DNA of 51,217 bases from Planctomycetota bacterium (GTDB lineage: Bacteria > Planctomycetota > J058 > JAJDCQ01): assembly GCA_029260755.1 (NCBI GenBank), contig JAJDCQ010000124.1:1-51217 (forward strand), in the 5' to 3' direction. A program made the translations under genes and the position numbers. Numbering within the stretch: the first letter of the stretch is position 1; each line of letters begins with the position of its first letter. Positions 40,311 through 51,217 of this stretch are shown piece after piece. The notes under the pieces were generated by a model. It had not been told where the DNA came from, did not search any database, and worked only from the letters and a program-made list of their open reading frames with translations.

Positions 40311-43300
40311 CTACCGCCGTCCCAGCTTCTTCCGGAGCACCGCGATCTGATCCCTGGCGGCGCGGGCCATCGGCGTCCCCGGCGTGAGCTCGACGACGCG
40401 CTCGAGGTCGGCGAGCGCGCCGGCGGAGTCGCCGAGCTGGACCTTCGCCACGGCGCGGTTGAAGAACGCGGTCGCGTTTCTCGGGCGGTGCTCGATCGCC
40501 CGGTCGAGCTCCGCGACCGCCTCCTCGAGACGGCCGCTCAGGCCCAGGGCGGCCGCCCGGTCGATCCGGGCGATCGCGTCGTTCGGCGCCACCTCGACGG
40601 CGCGGTCGAAGTCGGCGAGGGCGGCGCCGAGCTCGCCGAGACCCTGACGGATCTTGGCGCGGGTCGACCAGCCGAGCGCGGCGCGCGGGCGGAGCTCGGT
40701 CGCCCGGGTGGCGTCGGCGAGGGAGCCTCGAGCGTCGCCGGTACGCGCGCGGAGCTTGGCCCGATTGATCCAGGCGAGGTGGAGGAGCCCGTCCCGGGCG
40801 ATCGCGCCGTCGAAGTCGGCGCGGGCGAGGTCGAGCCGGCCCATCTTCGCGTGAACGAGCCCGCGGTGGTTCAGCGTCATGGCCTCGTCCGGCCGGAGCT
40901 CGAGCGCCTCGTCGAGCGCGGCGAGCGCGCCGGGAAGATCGCCGGTCTGGTAGCGGGCCAGTCCGAGCATGCCGAGGTGGAACGGGTTCCTCGGCGCGAG
41001 CTGCACCGCGCGGTCGAGCGCGGCGACGCCGTCCCGCGGGCGCCGGCCTTGCTCGAGGAGAGCGACGCCGAGCGACGCCCACGCGTCGGCGTTCTCGGGG
41101 TCGAGCGCGGTCGCGCGCTCGAGGTCGCGCACGGCGGACTCGGCGTCGCCGAGCTTCCGTCGCAGATCGCCGAGGTGGAGCTGCGCCTTCGCGTCGTTCG
41201 GGTCGAGCTCGATCGCGCTCGTCACGTCCGTGATCGCCTCCGCCCTCCGGTCGATCGCCTCGTAGGCGGTTGCGCGGGCCAGGAGGGTGCCCACCTGCCT
41301 CGGCTCGAGCTCGAGGGAACGGTCGAAACTCGCGATGGCCGCGCGGTACAAGGCCGGATCGCCGTCACGCTGGGCCTGTGCGAGGTGGAGCCGACCGCGG
41401 ACGAAGTGGGCGTGACCGTCCTCGAGCCCGGCCGCGGAGACGTGTCCGAGCTCGACCTCCGCATCGGCGAGTCGGTCGAGGTCGACCAGCAGCCGGGCCC
41501 GTTGGATCCGGATGGCCGGGTCGCCCGGGTCGGCCTGGGCGGCCTGGGCGAGATCGGAGAGCGCTCCGAGGCGGTCGCCCTGGCGTTCCCGAATCGTGGC
41601 GCGCTGACGGTAGGCACCGCCGTCGCCCGGGTCGAGCTCGATCGCGCGGTCGAGGTCGGCGCGCGCGTCTTCGAGTCTCCGCTGCGCTCCTCGGACGGCG
41701 CCGCGGCCGACGTATGCCTCCGCCAGGCCGGGATCGAGCTCGATCGCCCGTTCGAAGTCGTCGAGGGCGGCCTCGGGATCGTCGCGGTAGTGCCGCACCC
41801 AGCCGCGCTTCACGTGGCTCGCGGCGTCGGTGGCGTCCAGCGCGGCGATCGACTCGGTCGGCAGGCGGCGGAGCAGGTCGCGGCGGTAACCGTCGCCGAA
41901 TCGGTCGAGGCTCGCGATCGCCCGCTCCATCGACTCGGGCGAGCCGATCCGCCCCAGCGCCAGGGCGGCCCGCGCGGCGCGATGCTCGAGCGGGTCTCTC
42001 CACAGATAGCGGTCGAGCGCCTCGATGCCGCCGGACCCCGCCGGTCCCAGCTCGCCGAGCGCCTCGATGCTCAGCTCGGCACAGCGCGCGTCGACGCTGG
42101 CGATCCCGTCATCCCCGCCGTGCCACCCCTGCAGCAGCGTCTCGAACCGTCGGAGCCAGCTGGCGGCCCGTCGCGCGAGGAGACGGTTCTCGACCCGCTC
42201 CAGCGCGGCAGCCGTCGCCGAAGGCGCCTCACCGGGGCGTCGGGCGAAGAGGTCGTCGAGGGCGGCGTCGATGCCCGGGATCGGCTGGAGCCCCGACGCC
42301 GCCTCGTCGGGCGTCGGCGCGGCGCCCGCGCGGTACAGCTCGCGCGTCCTCGCCTCGAGGAGCTTCGTGACGCGGTCGAGCTCGGCGACGAGCGCCTCGA
42401 CGGTCTCGGGGCCCGCGAGGACGGTCGAGAGCTCGACGACCCGTCGCGTGAATCGAGCATCGTCGGCCAGGTCCCCCGCGCGACAGCGATCGAGGATCTC
42501 GATCGTCCGCCGGCGACGTTCGCGGCTCTCTTCCGCGAGCCGGTCGTCCTCGAATCGCTGGGCTGCCTCGCGCCGGGCGACCTCCTCGGCCGCGGCGCTC
42601 GCGTCGACAAAGAGCCGTCCGCCGATCGCCGCCGCGGCCACGATCACGACGACGAGCACCGTCCCCATGGCGGCCAGCGCCCGGTGTCGGCGCACCCATC
42701 GCGCCGCCCGCTCGATTCTCCCGCGCGGTCTCGCCTCGATCGGCTCGCCGTCGATCCAGCGTCCGAGCTCGCGGGCGACCTCGCCGGCGGTCGGGTAGCG
42801 TCGCTCCGGCTCCTTCTCGAGACAGCGAAGCGCGATCGTCTCGAGGTCGCGGGGGACCGACGGGTCGATCCGCCGCGGCGGGGTCGGGTCCTCGAAGAGC
42901 ACCTGCTTGATGATCATCACCGCCGTCTGTCCCTCGAACGGCGGGCGGCCCGTCAGGGCGCGGTAGAGGACGGCGCCGAGGGCGTAGACGTCGGTCCGCG
43001 GCCCCTGCTGGCCGAGCTCGGCGCTCGCCTGCTCGGGCGCCATGTAAGCGGGCGTGCCGAGCACCTGCCCCGTCTTGGTGAGCTGCGCACCGGCCTCGAG
43101 GTCGCGGGCGAGCCCGAAGTCGGCCAGCCTCGGCGTGCCGCGCGCGTCGAGGAGGACGTTCTGCGGCTTCACGTCGCGGTGGACGATCCCCTGGTCGTGC
43201 GCGTGATCGAGGGCGAGGGCGAGCTGGCGGAGGACGTCGGCGATCCGACGCGGCGCCATCCGGACGCTCCGCAGCGCCGCCTCGAGCGTCTCGCCCTCGA

Positions 43301-43664
43301 CGTAGTCCATCACGATGAACGGCCGGCCCTGATGGAGCCCGACCTCGATGAGGCCGACTACGTTGGGGTGGTCGAGCCGGGCGGCGGCGCGGGCCTCCCG
43401 GGCGAACCGCTCGAGCTCCTCCGCCGGCACCGACGCCTCGCCCGCCCCGAGCATCTTGATCGCGACGTCGCGGCCCAGCGCCGCGTCGCGTCCCTGATGG
43501 ACGACGCCCATGCCGCCGCGGCCGAGCTCCCGGACGAGGTCGTAGCGCCCGATGCGTCCCCCGACGGGCGGGGGCGGCGGGGGAGTGGACGTCCAGCTCG
43601 CGGCGCTCGCGGGGAGGGGGCGACCGGGGTTCGGTGGGCTCGGCGGCGTCGTCGGGGCGGACAC
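40311..43664 (-). CDS. Membrane Ser/Thr kinase with HEAT and TPR sensor region
   Basis: This 1117-residue protein has a Pro-rich N-terminus and a Hanks-type kinase domain (about 38-305): GRGGMGVV loop, Lys70, Asp164 and Asn169 of HRDVKPQN, Asp182 of DFG and APE at 209-211, so it is catalytically complete. One membrane helix follows (about 330-350). The C-terminal ~760 residues contain a helical part (about 380-640) and about 13 TPRs (from about 660, repeated ALADFDRAVEVAPND-like units). The start is GTG at 43664, 6 bp after the pseudokinase stop, without a good ribosome site, implying coupling. The two kinases probably work in one pathway. Confidence 0.92.
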   Translation of the reverse strand: MSAPTTPPSPPNPGRPLPASAASWTSTPPPPPPVGGRIGRYDLVRELGRGGMGVVHQGRDAALGRDVAIKMLGAGEASVPAEELERFAREARAAARLDHPNVVGLIEVGLHQGRPFIVMDYVEGETLEAALRSVRMAPRRIADVLRQLALALDHAHDQGIVHRDVKPQNVLLDARGTPRLADFGLARDLEAGAQLTKTGQVLGTPAYMAPEQASAELGQQGPRTDVYALGAVLYRALTGRPPFEGQTAVMIIKQVLFEDPTPPRRIDPSVPRDLETIALRCLEKEPERRYPTAGEVARELGRWIDGEPIEARPRGRIERAARWVRRHRALAAMGTVLVVVIVAAAAIGGRLFVDASAAAEEVARREAAQRFEDDRLAEESRERRRRTIEILDRCRAGDLADDARFTRRVVELSTVLAGPETVEALVAELDRVTKLLEARTRELYRAGAAPTPDEAASGLQPIPGIDAALDDLFARRPGEAPSATAAALERVENRLLARRAASWLRRFETLLQGWHGGDDGIASVDARCAELSIEALGELGPAGSGGIEALDRYLWRDPLEHRAARAALALGRIGSPESMERAIASLDRFGDGYRRDLLRRLPTESIAALDATDAASHVKRGWVRHYRDDPEAALDDFERAIELDPGLAEAYVGRGAVRGAQRRLEDARADLDRAIELDPGDGGAYRQRATIRERQGDRLGALSDLAQAAQADPGDPAIRIQRARLLVDLDRLADAEVELGHVSAAGLEDGHAHFVRGRLHLAQAQRDGDPALYRAAIASFDRSLELEPRQVGTLLARATAYEAIDRRAEAITDVTSAIELDPNDAKAQLHLGDLRRKLGDAESAVRDLERATALDPENADAWASLGVALLEQGRRPRDGVAALDRAVQLAPRNPFHLGMLGLARYQTGDLPGALAALDEALELRPDEAMTLNHRGLVHAKMGRLDLARADFDGAIARDGLLHLAWINRAKLRARTGDARGSLADATRATELRPRAALGWSTRAKIRQGLGELGAALADFDRAVEVAPNDAIARIDRAAALGLSGRLEEAVAELDRAIEHRPRNATAFFNRAVAKVQLGDSAGALADLERVVELTPGTPMARAARDQIAVLRKKLGRR

Positions 43665-43670
43665 GGGGGG

Positions 43671-46106
43671 TCAGGCCGGGACGCCGAAGTCGTCCCCGGC
43701 CGCCTCGCGCACCGCGGTGTCGTCCTCGTCGATCGAGTCCTCGTCATCGTCTTCGTCGACGCGGTCGACGCGGTCGGCGGGGTCGGGGCGCGGGCTGTCG
43801 AGGCCGCGGGTCGGCGTCGCGCCGGTCCCGCCGCGGTCGGTCGAGTCGTGGGCGCCGCCGGCCCTGGCGATCGCCTCGCGGACCGTCCGCAGGCCGTGGC
43901 GCGCGTCGGCCGAGTGCGGATCGAGGTCGAGGATCGCCTGGAACTGTCGCTTGCTCGCGCCGAGCTTGCCGAGCTTGTAGAGGCTGACCGCGAGCATCAG
44001 CCGGACGCCGGTGTCGGCCGGGTGGCACTCGAGGAGCGGCCGCGCGTAGACGAGGGCGCGGGCCCAGTCCTCGCCGTCGTAGGCGTGGATGAGCAGCCCG
44101 CCCTTCGCCTCGTCGCAGTCGTCGTCGAGCTCGAGGGCGGTCTCGAAGCACGCGCGGGCGGCGTCGCCGTCGGACTGGTCGAGCTTGATCCGCCCCAGCA
44201 TCACCCAGACCTCGGCGCTCGGCGCGATCTCCACGACGCGCTGCAGCTCGGCCGCTGCCTGGTCGGACTCGCCCTTTTCGAAGAGCGCCCAGGCGAGGCG
44301 GGTGCGGAGGTCGCCGCGGTCGGGCGCGAGCTCGGTCGCCCGGCCGAGGTGATGGACCGCGCCGGTCAGGTCCGCCCGGACCCGATGGAGGAAGTTGCCG
44401 TATCGGGCGTGGCCGTCGGCCATCTCCGGGCTCCGGCGGATCGCCTCGCAGAACGCCGCCTCGGCCGCCGCCGGGTTGCCGCGCTTCACCTCGGCCTCGG
44501 CGAGCCGGACCCACGCCCGGGGGCGGTCGGGATCGATGTGGAGGACGCGCTTGAACTGACTCCACGCCCGCTGGTGGTCGTCCTCGATCGAGAGGGCGAC
44601 GCCGGTCAGGTAGTGGAGCGCGGTCTGGCCGGGGAAGAAGCTGATCGCCTCGAAGCCGAGGGCGACCATCTCGGCCGCGCGGTCCTGCTCGCGGAGGCGC
44701 CGGAGCGAGGCGACGACCACGTCGACCGCCTCGTCCCCCATGCTCTCCATCACGTCCTGGATCGCCTCGGGCGCCTCCTCCGAGAGGTTGCGCCGGACGC
44801 AGAGACCGACCGCGAGCTGCCGCCGCGTCTCCGCCTCCTCACCGTCGAGCTCGGGGCGGCGCTCCCGGTCGGCCCGGAGCTCGCGGACGACGGCGGCCGC
44901 GTCGGCGAGCATCGTCGGGCCGGCGGAGCCGTCGAGGGCGGGGTCGCCGGCGGGCTCGAACCCCGGCGTCGCCGGGCCCGGCGCGGGGCCTTCGCCCGTG
45001 CCCTTGCGCTCGGTCCGCGGGAACGCGCGCGCGAAGAACGCCATGGAATCGTCGAGGAGCTCCTCGGCGGTCTGGTATCGGTCGTCGGGCTGCGGGGCCA
45101 TGAGGCGGGCCACGATCTCCGCGAGGCGCTCGGGCACCCCGTCGACGGCGTCGATCCTGGGGACCGCGCGCTGCTCGCGAAGCTTCGCGACGAGCTCGCG
45201 CCGCCGCCGCTCGCGGTAGGGCGGGCTGCCGGTGAGCAGCTCGAAGGCGACGACCCCGAGGGCGTAGAGGTCCGCCCGGGCGTCGGGCGTCTTGCCGGTC
45301 ATGAGCTCGGGCGAAAGCGTCGCGGCCGCCGGACGGTCCGGGAGCGAGGTCCCGTGATCGAGGAGCTCACGGAGCGCGGCGCGGCCGAAGCCACAGAGCT
45401 TCGGCTGCCCGCCCTGATCGACGGTCAGACTGCGCGCCTCGATCGCGCCATGGATCACCCCGCCGCCGTGGGCGTGGGCGAGGCCGAGGGCGACCTGCCC
45501 GATCATCCAGGCGCCGAAGCGCGGCTCGATCTGGCCGCGCCGTCCGAGGAGCTCGGCGGTGCTCTCGCCGCTCGAGCTGGCGGAGGCGAGGTAGAGGCGA
45601 GGCCCCCAGACGCCGACCTCGAGGACGCTCTCGAGCCCCGGGTGCTCGACGGCGGCCGCCGGGCGGATCGCCTCGATCGTGTCGACGAGGAGGCGATCGG
45701 TCGTGCCGGGCGGGATCGGGACGACGAGGACGGTCGCGGCCTGGTCGGCCTCGCGGTCCCACGCGCGATAGGTGACGCCGAGCTGGCTGTCGCGCTCGAT
45801 GACGTCGACCAGGTTGAAGCCCGAGACCTGGCGGCCTACGTGGGGGTCGCGGTGGGCGGCCGGCGCCCCGAGCCGGACGTGGCGGCCGGTCTCGTGCTTG
45901 GCGGCGCGGCGGCTGTAGGTCCGCTGCTCGCGCAGGATCTCGACGACCTGCGCCTCGGTGAGCAGCCCCGCCTCGACGAGGTAGTTCCCGATCCGGGAGG
46001 TGGAGCCGCTCGCCTCGAGCGCGCGCAGGGCGCGCTCGAGCTGGTCGCTCCGGACCCAGCCGCGCTGGACGGCGATCTCGCCGAAGATGAGCTCGCTGCG
46101 AGCCAA
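43671..46106 (-). CDS. TPR-containing pseudokinase
   Basis: This 811-residue protein has the shared ~60-residue N-terminal module (GEIAVQRGWVRSDQLERALR), followed by a kinase-like fold (about 95-310) that still has the GRADLYALGVVAFELLTG-type helix but lacks the catalytic residues. HRDxKPxN is VIHGAIEARS (217-226), DFG is CGFG (238-241), and no Gly-rich loop or invariant Lys is seen. A TPR domain (about 470-760; RAWVRLAEAEVKRGNPAAAE) precedes an extremely acidic tail. It has no membrane helix. The TTG at 46106 has GGGAGAGAGGG upstream. It probably serves as a scaffold or allosteric partner for the neighbouring kinase, 6 bp downstream. Confidence 0.85.
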   Translation of the reverse strand: MARSELIFGEIAVQRGWVRSDQLERALRALEASGSTSRIGNYLVEAGLLTEAQVVEILREQRTYSRRAAKHETGRHVRLGAPAAHRDPHVGRQVSGFNLVDVIERDSQLGVTYRAWDREADQAATVLVVPIPPGTTDRLLVDTIEAIRPAAAVEHPGLESVLEVGVWGPRLYLASASSSGESTAELLGRRGQIEPRFGAWMIGQVALGLAHAHGGGVIHGAIEARSLTVDQGGQPKLCGFGRAALRELLDHGTSLPDRPAAATLSPELMTGKTPDARADLYALGVVAFELLTGSPPYRERRRRELVAKLREQRAVPRIDAVDGVPERLAEIVARLMAPQPDDRYQTAEELLDDSMAFFARAFPRTERKGTGEGPAPGPATPGFEPAGDPALDGSAGPTMLADAAAVVRELRADRERRPELDGEEAETRRQLAVGLCVRRNLSEEAPEAIQDVMESMGDEAVDVVVASLRRLREQDRAAEMVALGFEAISFFPGQTALHYLTGVALSIEDDHQRAWSQFKRVLHIDPDRPRAWVRLAEAEVKRGNPAAAEAAFCEAIRRSPEMADGHARYGNFLHRVRADLTGAVHHLGRATELAPDRGDLRTRLAWALFEKGESDQAAAELQRVVEIAPSAEVWVMLGRIKLDQSDGDAARACFETALELDDDCDEAKGGLLIHAYDGEDWARALVYARPLLECHPADTGVRLMLAVSLYKLGKLGASKRQFQAILDLDPHSADARHGLRTVREAIARAGGAHDSTDRGGTGATPTRGLDSPRPDPADRVDRVDEDDDEDSIDEDDTAVREAAGDDFGVPA

Positions 46107-46289
46107 ACGGATCCCTCTCTCCCCGCCATCAGTTTTTCCCCGTCGCGATGAATCTGCAACGACGTCGCGCCGACGCGGCGCGGACCGGCCGTCCGGCGCC
46201 GCTTGGATAACCTCCGACCCCGACCGCTATAATCCCGGCGGGGTCCGCCGCGACGCCGAACCCGAGCGCGACCCCGGATCCGGAGAGGG
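46107..46289. other. Divergent control region between pseudokinase and kinase 3
   Basis: This 183-bp region contains a G+C-rich imperfect palindrome at 46177-46200 (GGCGCGGAC / GTCCGGCGCC, one bulge) immediately before the promoter at 46203-46233. Its position suggests an operator for the divergent pair, but no regulator is identifiable. Confidence 0.45.
46203..46233 (+). promoter_or_regulatory. Sigma-70 promoter of kinase 3
   Basis: A perfect TATAAT -10 box lies at 46228-46233. TTGGAT at 46203-46208 serves as a -35 at 19 bp. The transcript would start near 46240 and leave a leader of about 50 bases to the ATG at 46290. Confidence 0.6.

Positions 46290-51217
<4,928 letters not shown>

Noticed and set aside
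40488..46151. Long plus-strand open frame opposite the TPR kinase and pseudokinase
   Set aside because: It is antisense to two genes with clear motifs, crosses their boundary, and is low-complexity.

Overview
The window is G+C-rich bacterial chromosome, most likely from a Planctomycetota or planctomycete-like lineage. The pointers are a pseudopilin with the GFTMIELLVV leader and an H-X9-DG C-terminal signature (37304-38035), three very large membrane-anchored Hanks-type kinase-family proteins carrying WD40 or TPR sensor regions, many small lipoproteins and exported HEAT proteins, and GC-saturated third codon positions. I saw no tRNA, rRNA or CRISPR array.

Layout. (1) 1-8640 is an accessory island read entirely on the minus strand. 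Two truncated, N-terminally orphaned Rhs tips, each with its own C-terminal toxin candidate and a coupled immunity candidate (378-1984 and 7229-8637), flank a VapBC toxin-antitoxin pair (1981-2607). They also flank a four-gene recombination module made of two tyrosine recombinases, a primase-helicase-like ATPase and a Cys-rich putative zinc protein (2729-7054), with an iteron-like repeat cluster between ATPase and recombinases. The two Rhs tips share a 49-bp DNA segment with 3 mismatches that could act as a recombination anchor. (2) 8642-17739 holds exported or unrecognised proteins: a secreted protein, a 1472-residue solenoid of about 42-residue repeats, a lipoprotein metallopeptidase, and another exported protein next to a large inverted-repeat element. 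(3) 17950-22599 is a four-gene ABC exporter operon (adaptor, ATPase, two FtsX/MacB-type permeases). (4) 22624-29881, minus strand, has a Ser/Thr kinase with a huge WD40 region, then an iron-sulfur fumarase followed by a ferredoxin-like protein. (5) 30115-36086 has an exported vWA/HEAT protein with an apparent recent in-frame stop, two small lipoproteins, and a tightly overlapping trio of SnoaL-like protein, FAD monooxygenase and HEAT protein. (6) 36087-36830 is gene-free but packed with structure: two copies of a structured element whose hairpin shows a compensatory base change, and a 28-bp-arm palindrome. (7) 36831-40237 carries a membrane protein plus pseudopilin pair, an isoaspartyl peptidase/asparaginase and a PhoD-like phosphatase. 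(8) 40311-51217 is a signalling cluster: an active TPR kinase and a TPR pseudokinase on the minus strand, diverging from a third giant kinase with a zinc ribbon that runs off the window end.

Biological reading. The left island looks like an interbacterial-conflict cassette region maintained and reshuffled by recombinases and a toxin-antitoxin pair. The right end looks like a paralogous signalling cluster sharing an N-terminal module of about 60 residues. The best candidates for something undescribed are the Rhs-tip/immunity cassettes around the recombinase-ATPase module with its phased repeats, the 42-residue solenoid protein, and the covarying two-copy hairpin element. Functions are inferred from motifs seen in the translations; no database search was run.
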